Below are positions 55,196 to 63,900 of a stretch of DNA of 64,000 nucleotides, in pieces. Source of the stretch: Lunatimonas sp. (lineage in GTDB: Bacteria; Bacteroidota; Bacteroidia; Cytophagales; Cyclobacteriaceae). The stretch covers positions 186,001 to 250,000 of the forward strand of contig NZ_JAFIEU010000047.1 in NCBI RefSeq assembly GCF_020832325.1, in the 5' to 3' direction. Below the pieces are notes generated by a model, which saw only the letters and a list, made by a program, of their open reading frames with translations, was not told the origin of the DNA and did no database searches. Within the stretch, counting starts at the first letter, position 1. The number at the start of each line of letters is the position of its first letter. The position numbers were made by a program, and so were the translations under genes.

Positions 55196-55420
55196 TTATC
55201 CACAGGAATAGGCTTGTTTATCTTTTTGATTAGGTTTTAAAGACGAGGCATTGCTTTTTGGAAGATTTTCCTCCCAGAATAAATAATGGACGGCTCTAAC
55301 CAACACATTTCTGGCATCACCATGTCCCAGTGATTTGGCTTTTAAGTTATAGGCAATGGTTGGCACATTTCCCAATTCAAAAAACCAGATCAATTTACCG
55401 GTACCCGTCGCCTCCGGCAC
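55196..55420 (-). pseudogene. Remnant: internally deleted paralogue of the GHL6/beta-galactosidase-like gene
   Basis: The minus-strand frame encodes a mosaic of two distant parts of the intact protein at 57.5-59.8 kb. LIWFFELGNVPTIAYN matches FWNCYFTNVPTIAYD of its middle part, then GHGDARNVLVRAVHYLFWEE and NLPKSNAS match GHGDARNVLARAVNYLIGEE and NLPKSNAP near its C-terminus. The ~700 bases that separate these parts in the intact gene are missing. The DNA also matches closely (55250-55335 against 57795-57885). Confidence 0.8.
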
Positions 55421-55530
55421 CCCGATTCGAAAAAACTATTAGTGATAATAGGGAATATTCGATTGGATTCCCCTATCTTCAAATAACGGATCTTTGAATT
55501 CCTGAAATGAAATCAACAAACTAAAAATCC

Positions 55531-56028
55531 ATGATCCATCTAAAAATTTACTTCCTACTACCCTTATTACTCTATGCGTTCAGCGCCTTTCCGCAAGGCA
55601 ACAATAGTCAAGATCAGGCCCGAACAGCTGAACTGGACCAGTTTTGGAACGAAGTTTCACGAACCATCGCAGAAGGAGACTTTGAGGCCTATGCGGCTAC
55701 GTTTCATGAAAAAGCCACCTTGGTTTCAGGTATCGGCGACAAAGCCTACCCGATCGCTACCGCACTGTCGGGGTGGAAGAAAGAATTTGACGATACCAAG
55801 GCGGGCCTTCGGAAATCATCGGTAGCGTTCCGCTTCAACCGGCGATTGGGCGACCCAACCACTGCCTACGAAAGCGGTATCTTCTTCTATTCCTTTGAAC
55901 AGAACGGCGAAAAAAATGGCTACTACATCCATTTCGATGGGCTGTTGATCAAAGACGGTACCTGGAAAATGATGTTGGAATACCAAAAAAGCCGGGCGAG
56001 CAAAGAGGAGTGGGATGCGTTGAAATAA
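55531..56028 (+). CDS. Secreted NTF2-like protein (DUF4440/SnoaL type)
   Basis: The 165-residue protein has a signal peptide (IHLKIYFLLPLLLYAFSAFP, before QGNNSQ). The rest has the cone-shaped NTF2-like pattern: ELDQFWNEVSRTIAEGDFEA, YAATFHEKATLVSG, GIFFYSFEQNGEKNGYYIHF and DGLLIKDGTWKMMLEYQKS, matching DUF4440/SnoaL-like domains. Such proteins bind or convert small ligands; the role here is unknown. It is followed by a hydrolase gene after 42 bases, so both may be one transcript. Confidence 0.8.
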   Translation: MIHLKIYFLLPLLLYAFSAFPQGNNSQDQARTAELDQFWNEVSRTIAEGDFEAYAATFHEKATLVSGIGDKAYPIATALSGWKKEFDDTKAGLRKSSVAFRFNRRLGDPTTAYESGIFFYSFEQNGEKNGYYIHFDGLLIKDGTWKMMLEYQKSRASKEEWDALK

Positions 56029-56070
56029 GGCTGGCATATAACAAAATTCAACAGGTATAACTTCTACAAA

Positions 56071-57336
56071 ATGAATCGAATCTTAATGCGTTCACTTTTT
56101 TTCGTATTGGTTTTTTGGCATTGCATTCAGCTGGAAGCTACTGCACAGCAGATAAGGCAGCGCATGGAAGCGTGGTTGGAGACTCCTGCTTCGGATAGGG
56201 AACCGCTCGAAAATATGGATTTTTCGAAAAAGCGACTCAAAAAAGCTGAGGCCGAATATTTTACCAACCTTCTATTTCAGGATAAACAGCGCCAATTGCT
56301 TGATGCCCATGAGAGGGAGTGGGACTCCCGCCAACTCAGCCTAAATGAGCTGAAAATGCCCTTCTTTTACCAAACATTCGGGGAAGAACCCACAGAAGGC
56401 CGAAGTCTGTTTATTTCCATGCACGGAGGCGGCAATACCCGCCCGGAAACCAACGACCGGCAGTACGAAAATCAAAAGCATTTGTACGATGAGGCCATGA
56501 GTGATTTAGAAGGCATCTATTTGGCACCTCGGGCTCCTACCAATACGTGGAATTTATGGCATGAAGCACACATCGATGATTTTTTTACGAAGCTAATCCA
56601 GCTTGCCGTGGTCAAGGAAAATGTAAATCCGAACAAAGTATACCTGTTGGGGTATTCTGCGGGAGGTGACGGTGTCTTTCAACTGGCCCCCCGCATGGCG
56701 GACCGATGGGCGGCAGCTTCCATGATGGCCGGTCACCCCAACGAAACCTCACCGCTAGGGCTAAAAAACACGCCCTTTGCACTACATATGGGGGCATTGG
56801 ATGCTGCCTATGACCGAAACAAAAAGGCGGAGGAATGGAAGCAGCTGTTGGACAGCCTGGAACGCAATGCACCCGGTACCTACATCCACCAAGTGGTACT
56901 TCACGAAGGAAAGGGCCATTGGATGCAATTGCAGGATGCTTCCGCACTGGCATGGATGTCCAACTTTACCCGAAACCCGGTACCGAAAAAGGTGGTTTGG
57001 AAACAGGATGACAGGCACCACACCGTTTTTTATTGGTTGGGGGTTCCGGAAGAGCAAATTGAAACCGGCGGTGAGGTCATTGCCGAATACGATCCCGTCC
57101 GCAACGAGGTAAATATCCTGTCCAACTACAGCAATCGACTTCACATCTACCTCAACGATCAAATGCTGGACTTGGACGCACCCGTTACCATCAAGTACCA
57201 AGGCGCTACCATCGCCAAAAAGAAATTGCACCGATCCCTTCCTGTAATTCATCAAACACTATCGGCAAAGGGAGACCCCCATTTGGCCTTTTCCTGTGTA
57301 CTTACGATCATCGATAATAAGCGGTTGGAAGAGTAA
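56071..57336 (+). CDS. Secreted alpha/beta hydrolase
   Basis: The 421-residue protein has a signal peptide (RSLFFVLVFWHCIQLEATAQ). The nucleophile elbow GYSAGGDG has Ser196, a likely catalytic His283 lies in GKGHWMQ, and an Asp in LHMGALDAAYDRN is the third member. An oxyanion-type loop is FISMHGGGNTRPETNDRQYE. The layout resembles dienelactone hydrolase/feruloyl-esterase or prolyl-oligopeptidase-type hydrolases. The C-terminal ~110 residues form a separate beta-rich part (VVWKQDDRHHTVFYWLGV). It may cleave an ester on a glycan. Its end abuts the antitoxin remnant. Confidence 0.82.
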   Translation: MNRILMRSLFFVLVFWHCIQLEATAQQIRQRMEAWLETPASDREPLENMDFSKKRLKKAEAEYFTNLLFQDKQRQLLDAHEREWDSRQLSLNELKMPFFYQTFGEEPTEGRSLFISMHGGGNTRPETNDRQYENQKHLYDEAMSDLEGIYLAPRAPTNTWNLWHEAHIDDFFTKLIQLAVVKENVNPNKVYLLGYSAGGDGVFQLAPRMADRWAAASMMAGHPNETSPLGLKNTPFALHMGALDAAYDRNKKAEEWKQLLDSLERNAPGTYIHQVVLHEGKGHWMQLQDASALAWMSNFTRNPVPKKVVWKQDDRHHTVFYWLGVPEEQIETGGEVIAEYDPVRNEVNILSNYSNRLHIYLNDQMLDLDAPVTIKYQGATIAKKKLHRSLPVIHQTLSAKGDPHLAFSCVLTIIDNKRLEE

Positions 57337-57354
57337 ACAACCGAAGCAACGAAG

Positions 57355-57464
57355 CGAGCAATTACTAGAAAAGATAAAAACGCCAAGAAATCGATATATC
57401 AGAACCTATGAACGTTCTCCATAAATTCGAAAATCTAGACGAACATGGCAGCAAAGAAACATGA
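57355..57464 (+). pseudogene. Remnant: antitoxin gene copy with an 86-bp internal deletion
   Basis: Two blocks match the intact antitoxin gene almost base for base. 57355-57401 (47 bases) equals 60148-60194 with about one difference, and 57402-57464 (63 bases) equals 60281-60343 with about four. The 86 bases 60195-60280 are missing, which breaks the frame. The second block still holds the ATGGCAGCAAAGAAA start of the toxin gene, after which similarity stops. Confidence 0.9.
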
Positions 57465-57507
57465 ACTAGTGCTATTGGCAACAAAAGATAGCGTACAAAG
57501 TAGGTAG

Positions 57508-59772
57508 TTATACGTATTCGGATTCAAGATAAACTGCCACGAAATCTTCCAACTTTTCTATTTCAATCGTAACAAAGCCGGGCTCTCCAACTACGTGTAT
57601 GGTACCCTGATTCTTTAGTATCTTATGTGAAATAAGTTGTTGGCCGGGAATGGGCAATCTGAAGCTTAGTTGATGTACAGAAATCAACTCCCTAGTGGGT
57701 CTTTTTGGTCCAGAACTGGTATTTACCAACGAAAAAACATACCCTCCGGGGGTCTCGATCGACCTTGTCCACCCCATATGTACGGTGGACGGGGCATTGC
57801 TCTTAGGAAGATTTTCTTCCCCTATTAAATAATTTACCGCTCTGGCCAACACATTCCTGGCATCACCGTGTCCCATTTGATGGGTAGTGACATCCGGCTG
57901 ATTGGCAAAATAAATTACCTTTCCTTTTCCAAACGCATGCTCCACGATGGTGGGATACTCACTGGCAAGCTGCTCCACCCAAGCTTTGTCTGGGGGTTGG
58001 TTATGTACCGTGGGCACTACATGACAGATAACCTTGGCAGACGATAGGGGCTTGGTTTTTAAGGTATAGGCATATTGATGAAGCAGTTGGGTCTTCTCAG
58101 CATCCTCCGCGACCAAGGGATGCTCGGGTGCAGAAATAAATTGGTAATTGTCCTTTCGGGTGTTCCATCTTTCCCCACCATAATTCACCCCAAATAGCTG
58201 TGACAATGCAAAATTCTTCCTAGGATTTCCTTCTTGGTCCAGGAGGCTGGTAGCATAGGTTGCCAGCAGGCTTCCTCCCACATTCACATAATCCGTTAGC
58301 AGCTTCACCTCTGCTTCGGCCATGCACTGCACATTGGGTAGAATGACCAAGTGATAGGCGTTCAACTTATCCGCACTAACCTGTTCAGAAAGTATAAAAT
58401 CATGGGGAATGTGGTTCTCGATCAGTACCGCTTCCATGCCCTTAATTGCTTCGCCGAATTGTTCTTCCTCCAGTAGCTCATTTCTATAATGCAGGCGGGT
58501 GGGTCTGGAATAATAGATCCCAATCCGCGAAACGGGCACATGCCCTGCCAGCAACTCCGCATGTTCCTTCACAAAATGATTGGCATCTTCCTCCACAAAG
58601 GCATTTCTCGTGTCGTAAGCAATGGTGGGTACATTGGTGAAGTAACAGTTCCAGAACCTGCCCCCTACCGATAGGATTTCCCAAAGCCAAATTTTGACAT
58701 CCAAAGAAGGCTCTATAACCAACCTGTGAGAGGTGCCATTGCCGCCATACATGACCACCGCTTCCCGTTCCGGAGCTACTGATTTGAGGAACTTGATGAT
58801 AGACTGTGCGTAGTTGTAATCTTCATAATGAATATTTTCTGCATTTTCGGTGAGAAAGGCTACGCTTACCAGAATGTCAAAATGGTCAAAAGCATTTTTC
58901 AGGTCGATGCCGTTGTTCACCCTTCTCCCCACCTCATACATGCTGAACACCTCAGCGGTGTACACCTTATCCTCCCCGTAGGATTTGATGGTTTTCTTTA
59001 TTTTGTCCATATAGGTGTCCGCCGCATGGCGCTTCCAGCCCATATATGCATCCAATTCTTCCATCGAAGATTCTCCCATTACGGGGACTTTCCTGCCATT
59101 ATAGGCTTTGTATACTTCCTGACAATAGGAACAGTAGCAGATGCCGTCATACCCGGGGCTGTTGTGCCAAATACCATCCAAATCATATGCCTGCAACACC
59201 CTGCCTATGTATTCGTTGGCATAGTCGTTTCGGTAGGGTGTATTGTAGCATGCTATGTGTAAATGAGGTTTGGTATAGGTCATCATCATGGGACGCTGAT
59301 CCCTGTTTTTGGCAAACCAATCGGGAAACTTCTCGTAGACCTCCGGCACTACACCTCTAAAATCCACCCGGCCAATTACCCGGATGCCTTTAGCTTTACA
59401 GGCTTCGCTGATATCCTTGAGGATATCCCTACCTTTTAGAAAAGGATTTAGGTTGGCCGCAGGCAAGGGATTTTGCCAAAAATCAGTAATCCCACCCGCA
59501 TTCACGCATAAGACATTTGCCCCCGACTTCAACACATAATTGGTTACGATATCTACGTCATAGTCTTGTACGTCTGTCTCCCTTAATACCGTGTGCATTA
59601 TGCGCAGGGGCTGCTTGAACCAGGGCACCTCCGTTCTAAAGGAAATATCCTTAGCACTCCCCAAGGCTGGCAGGGTGGGAAAAAGCCACATCCCTCCCAA
59701 AAACACTGCTCCTGCACGGAGGAATTCTCTCCTACTTCTTGATTCAAGATCGATATCCTTGTACATACCCAT
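57508..59772 (-). CDS. Tat-exported GHL6/beta-galactosidase trimerisation-domain-like glycosidase
   Basis: The ATG at 59770-59772 is chosen because it follows an AAAGGAG ribosome site and puts a twin-arginine signal (ESRSRREFLRAGAVFLGGM) at the N-terminus, giving 754 residues; TTG 59823 and ATG 59805 are in-frame alternatives. Residues ~40-400 look like a TIM-barrel of the hypothetical glycosyl hydrolase 6 type (YVLKSGANVLCVNAGGITDF, GIRVIGRVDFRGVVPEVYEK, AYDLDGIWHNSPGYDGICYC). Residues ~430-650 resemble the beta-galactosidase trimerisation domain (YHLVILPNVQCMAEAEVKLL, DYVNVGGSLLATYATS), and a small beta domain closes it. It probably cleaves a glycoside in the periplasm; the substrate is unknown. 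A decayed paralogue lies at 55.2 kb. Confidence 0.8.
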   Translation of the reverse strand: MGMYKDIDLESRSRREFLRAGAVFLGGMWLFPTLPALGSAKDISFRTEVPWFKQPLRIMHTVLRETDVQDYDVDIVTNYVLKSGANVLCVNAGGITDFWQNPLPAANLNPFLKGRDILKDISEACKAKGIRVIGRVDFRGVVPEVYEKFPDWFAKNRDQRPMMMTYTKPHLHIACYNTPYRNDYANEYIGRVLQAYDLDGIWHNSPGYDGICYCSYCQEVYKAYNGRKVPVMGESSMEELDAYMGWKRHAADTYMDKIKKTIKSYGEDKVYTAEVFSMYEVGRRVNNGIDLKNAFDHFDILVSVAFLTENAENIHYEDYNYAQSIIKFLKSVAPEREAVVMYGGNGTSHRLVIEPSLDVKIWLWEILSVGGRFWNCYFTNVPTIAYDTRNAFVEEDANHFVKEHAELLAGHVPVSRIGIYYSRPTRLHYRNELLEEEQFGEAIKGMEAVLIENHIPHDFILSEQVSADKLNAYHLVILPNVQCMAEAEVKLLTDYVNVGGSLLATYATSLLDQEGNPRKNFALSQLFGVNYGGERWNTRKDNYQFISAPEHPLVAEDAEKTQLLHQYAYTLKTKPLSSAKVICHVVPTVHNQPPDKAWVEQLASEYPTIVEHAFGKGKVIYFANQPDVTTHQMGHGDARNVLARAVNYLIGEENLPKSNAPSTVHMGWTRSIETPGGYVFSLVNTSSGPKRPTRELISVHQLSFRLPIPGQQLISHKILKNQGTIHVVGEPGFVTIEIEKLEDFVAVYLESEYV

Positions 59773-60100
59773 AAAAACTCCTTTAGATGTCATTTTTCTT
59801 ACCATTTTATTCTCCGGCTTCAACTGCTTTAGCGAACAGAAAACACACCAATTACCAAATTATTCGATTTTAAACCAAGGATTTATGGTAGCAAAAAAAC
59901 AACGCCTAATAATACGAAGCGACGGAGTTCAACAAACTCGCTTGGTAGAATAAACAACTAAAAAAGCTAAGCCGGACAGCACAGGAACAAATCAGAAGCG
60001 GTCATGACAAAAAGCGGTCATGCCAGCGTACAGATTCCAAGAAAAACAGTTTGAATTTTCTTGTTTAGTATATACTTTTATGGTATACTATAACAGACAG
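59773..60100. other. Intergenic region between the GHL6-like gene and the toxin-antitoxin pair
   Basis: No gene is supported here. An 11-base direct repeat AAGCGGTCATG occurs at 59996-60006 and 60012-60022. The sequence TTGGTAGAATAAACAAC near 59942-59958 matches TTGGAAGAGTAAACAAC at the end of the alpha/beta hydrolase gene (57335 region) at 15 of 17 bases, which may be a trace of the duplicated segment. The operator-like palindrome follows at 60066-60090. Confidence 0.45.
60066..60090 (+). promoter_or_regulatory. Putative promoter/operator palindrome of the toxin-antitoxin operon
   Basis: TAGTATA (60066-60072) and TATACTA (60084-60090) form an inverted repeat with an 11-base spacer, directly ahead of the antitoxin ATG at 60101. 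Ribbon-helix-helix antitoxins normally bind such a site and repress their own operon; the A/T-rich TATACT may also be part of the promoter. Confidence 0.5.
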
Positions 60101-60343
60101 ATGAAAACACTTTCACTCAAGCTTGACGATATCGTTTACGAAGAAACCGAGCAATTACTAGAAAAGATAAAAATGCCAAGAAATCGATATATCAACGAGG
60201 CACTACACTACTATAATCGGATTCAAAAAAGAAAGATCATTTCCAACTTGCTGGCATCAGAGTCAAAGCTAGTGAGCGAAGAATCTATGAAGGTTCTCCA
60301 TGAATTCGAAAATCTAGACGAACATGGCAGCAAAGAAATATGA
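60101..60343 (+). CDS. Antitoxin of a MazF/PemK-type toxin-antitoxin pair (ribbon-helix-helix-like)
   Basis: The 80-residue protein starts at the ATG 60101, just after the operator-like palindrome; the frame is open upstream but unlikely to be used. It begins with a basic strand-helix-helix pattern, KTLSLKLDDIVYEETEQLLE and MPRNRYINEALHYYNRIQKR, typical of ribbon-helix-helix DNA-binding antitoxins. The C-terminal part (SESKLVSEESMKVLHEFENL) is acidic and would wrap the toxin. It overlaps the toxin gene by 20 bases. It neutralises the toxin and probably represses the operon. A decayed copy lies at 57.35-57.46 kb. Confidence 0.88.
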   Translation: MKTLSLKLDDIVYEETEQLLEKIKMPRNRYINEALHYYNRIQKRKIISNLLASESKLVSEESMKVLHEFENLDEHGSKEI

Positions 60344-60671
60344 AATTTGGCTTGCAAACCTCGATCCTAGGTTTGGTACAGAAACCGGCAAAACGAGACC
60401 TGTATTAATAGTTCAGACAGACTTTTTGAATACCATTCATCCCTCTACTTTAATATGTCCCATTACATTAAACGTCAAACTTGAAAGCCAAATACTAAGA
60501 GTTCATTTAAAGCGAGGCACCGCAAAAGTCAAAGAAGACTGCGATGTGATGATTGATCAATTGAGAGCTATTGACAACAAACGATTAATAAAAAAAATTG
60601 GAAAACTCCCAAAGGAAATCTCTGAACGAGTAAAAGAGAATATTAAGATAGTCTTAGATTTAGAGGATTAA
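60324..60671 (+). CDS. MazF/PemK-family toxin (endoribonuclease)
   Basis: The 115-residue protein matches MazF-type toxins: KYEIWLANLDPRFGTETGKT, RPVLIVQTDFLN, STLICPITLNV, DCDVMIDQLRAIDNKRLIKK and GKLPKEISERV. Family members cut mRNA at short sequences and stop growth when the antitoxin is lost. The catalytic Arg/Thr pair would be in the TRPVLIVQ and CPIT blocks. It overlaps the antitoxin gene by 20 bases, the usual coupling. No terminator is obvious in the 231 bases before the next convergent gene. Confidence 0.93.
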   Translation: MAAKKYEIWLANLDPRFGTETGKTRPVLIVQTDFLNTIHPSTLICPITLNVKLESQILRVHLKRGTAKVKEDCDVMIDQLRAIDNKRLIKKIGKLPKEISERVKENIKIVLDLED

Positions 60672-60902
60672 ACATATCCGATAGTTATTCGCTGATCCTG
60701 ATTTTTGCACAACAAAAATCCTTAAATGCGCACAACAGAAATTTTAAATCATTTAACATCATAACAGGCACAGGTATGAGTTATAGAAGACCTGATCGAA
60801 TAAATGTGATATCTTTAGCTGCCTTGGAAAAGTAATACCCACGGATACATCGAAAAGGAATTCGTACCTTCACGCTTGGTCGGTATGAAGCTTCCTGCTT
60901 TT

Positions 60903-63900
60903 CTACCGAACAGCACCGATCCCATCGGGCAGGGACTCCAAAAACGCCATCAGGTCGCTGATCTGACCGACGGTTAGGAGTTCCTCCCATCCGGCCGGCA
61001 TCAGGGATTGCTCCGACTCCCGGATCTCCAGAATGGACTCCTCCGAGATACGGCGAAAAACCCCCGGGCCAATCTCCAGCACCAGTTCGCCGGCATCCCT
61101 TCCTTTGATGATGCCCAGCCAGGCACCCGAAGCAGTCCTCACCTCCACCGACTCATACTCCCTCGCAAAGCTCGCGCTGGGATATACCACGGCTTCCAGT
61201 AGGTCGTGCCTAGAACGGATCTCTCCTATATTGCTCAGGTCCGGCCCGAAAACCGCCCCCTCCCCCGATACGGCGTGGCAATCCCCGCAGCCCGCCTCTC
61301 CGTAAAAGACGTTCCTACCAGCCAACACATCTCCCGGGATCAATCGCTCCTCCAAATCATGAAGGCGGGCCAGTCGTTCCTCCCGTTGCCTGCGGATTTG
61401 GGAAAGCAACCCAGCCACCTGATCCCCAAGACCCGGCAAATCACCCGAAAACAACTGCGCCACCTGATCCTCGGACAGCTTGTCCATTAAGGTGGGTTTG
61501 GAAACCAAAAAGGCAAGTAGGCTGCCGCCAAGCTGCTTCGAAACCTGCCCTTCGAACATTGGAAGCATATACGGCACATAGCGGTCCTCCAGTCGGGGCA
61601 AGATGGCATCTGAAAGGTATAGCAGGGACGCTTCATCGAGCTCCAGACTGCCCAAAAGTTGGATTGCCTGGGTCATTTCTTTTCCCTCTGCTTCCTGCAA
61701 GAGACCGTCCATCAAGTCCCGCAGCTCCTCTGCCGGCGGCCGGTAGCCCTCCCGCGCCAAGGCTTGAAGTGCCCTTACCCGAAGCGACAGGGGGGATTTG
61801 GGGTCTGCCATATCCAGTAGGTAGCCTTCCATACCGGTTAGGGAACCTATAAGTACGAAATCAAGTGTCCGCGAGCGAAGGGCCGGCGAACCCGTTTGCA
61901 TCCACTGTCCGAGGATGGGCTTCCAGCGCTCGGGAAAGGGCCTTACCGATGCTCCCTGCAAAAGCTCCAAATACCGTTGCCGCATCTCATCCTCCTTACT
62001 GCCTGTCAGCACCTGTTCAAAACCCCGTTGAAAAACCTCCTGACCACTGAATATCCGAAAAAGCACCTGCAACTCCGCCAATCCATCCGAAGTTGCCTGC
62101 CGAAACAGAGGCAGGGCAAGCGCCGACCAATCCGCATGCCTGCCCAATACCCAACGTCCAGCCTTTCTGTCCTCCTCCGCTTCGCTTTCCAAAAACGCCA
62201 GCAGCTCGGGTTGGGTAAGTGCAGCTTGGGGTACCTGTTCCAGGGCAATCAGTGCACCCGTGCGGACACCGGCTTGGGCATGGCGCAGCGCTTCGCGCAA
62301 AACCGGCACTTTCCCAAGTTGCCACAGGGAAAAGATGACCGCATGCCGAACGTAGCGGTCCTCACTCCGTTCGAGTACCGAAAGAAGCGCAGCGGATACC
62401 CCCTCCCTGCCTAGCCGGCCCAAGGCCGTGGCGGCCTGCCTTACAACGGAAAGGGAAGCATCCTCCAAAAGGCCCACCAGAGTTGCCTGTGCAGGAGTCC
62501 AAGGAGCAAGTCCGGCCACCCTCGCATATGCTGAGCGAACCGAAGCTGAGGGATCTTTTGCCGCTACTTCCAAGCCCTCCAGCACACCCAAACGGTATAA
62601 CAGGAATACCAACTGCGTCCGAACCTCGGCATCAGAATGGGTGGTAAGTTGGGCCAGCAAATGGGGAGCAGCCGCTATACCCTGTTGCAGGATGGCCTCT
62701 TGGGCCCGTTTTCGAACAAACGGACCGGGAACCGAAAGTGCCTCCACCAGCGATGGAGTAGCCAATTGATCCCAAGCCTGCTCGTTGCCATAGGGATCGG
62801 AAACCGGCTGGGTTCCCTTCTTACGTATGCGAAAAATACCCCCGTGTATATCCGGTTTTGCCGTGCGGGACAGTGGACAGCCTGCAATAAACCAACCGCC
62901 GGTATTCACTACCAGGAGGCTGCCATCTGCATCCTGCAATACATCGGTGGGATGAAAATCCGCTGCCTTGGATTCCAAAAAATAGGTATCATTGCTTGCA
63001 AAGCTGGCTCCGGTCTCTGCTACCACACTGCGTACAATTCTGCCCGTATTAAACTGTGCATGAAACAGGTTGCCCTCGAAGCCTTCCCCCCAGAAGTCCC
63101 CCTCATAGCGCATCAGTCCGGAGGGGGAAACCCTCGCCATCTTGGACATAACGGGCATAAGATCTCCCGTCAGGACCAACCCGTCCTCCTCGATCACCGG
63201 GTTTGGCTTGGGAAAAACCCCACCTTCCACCCAGTGCATCAGTGCATCGCGGTAACCGCCTTGCGGATCTACAAAATAGGTCATGGTGCCAAACACCTCT
63301 CCGGAAGGGGTAAAAGCCAGCTCAACGGCATTGTCAAACCCGCCACCTGAAAAGGATTCCAGCCGGGATCCATCCGGCAAACAGCGCCAGATACGCGCAC
63401 CCTTACCCGAAAGCTGCTTACCCTCGTCGGTGGTGATTTCAAAGCCCCTCCGGGCATCGGCCATATACAGCCATCCGTCCGGCCCCATAAATGGGCCGCT
63501 AAGGATGGCCGCGTTGTGGTTTAATTTCCAACCGGAAAGCAGCACTTCCTTTTCCTCCGCTACTCCGTCCCCATCTGTATCCGTAAACTTCAGCAGGTCC
63601 GGAACTGCAGTGACATACAGGCTGCCCTGAAAAAAGGTACCTCCCATGGGAAAGGGCAGGCTATCGGCATAGACCGTGCGGTGGTCAAAGACGCCATCCC
63701 CGTCCAGGTCACGAAGCAACAAGATGCGGAAATCCGGGCGGTCCAAAATTTCCTGGGTACCATCTGTATGCCCGCTGGATTCAAAAACAAACAAGTTGCC
63801 GCTGTCGTCGAAACTGGCAAACATCGGGTAGCTCAGCAGTCCGGGCAAGACCGCCTCTGTCACTTCGAACCCCTCAGTGAGCGTATAGGCCTCTTCTCCA

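Noticed and set aside
59591-59953. A 120-codon plus-strand frame opposite the start of the GHL6-like gene
   Set aside because: Mostly antisense to the well-supported Tat signal and N-terminus of the GHL6-like gene; only its last bases were noted as a possible duplication trace.
59996-60022. Direct repeat AAGCGGTCATG considered as a target-site duplication or attachment site
   Set aside because: The copies are only five bases apart with nothing inserted between them, and no integrase is nearby.
60781-60990. A 69-codon minus-strand frame near the end of the PVC-type gene
   Set aside because: It overlaps the C-terminus of the strongly supported large gene in another frame and has no features of its own.
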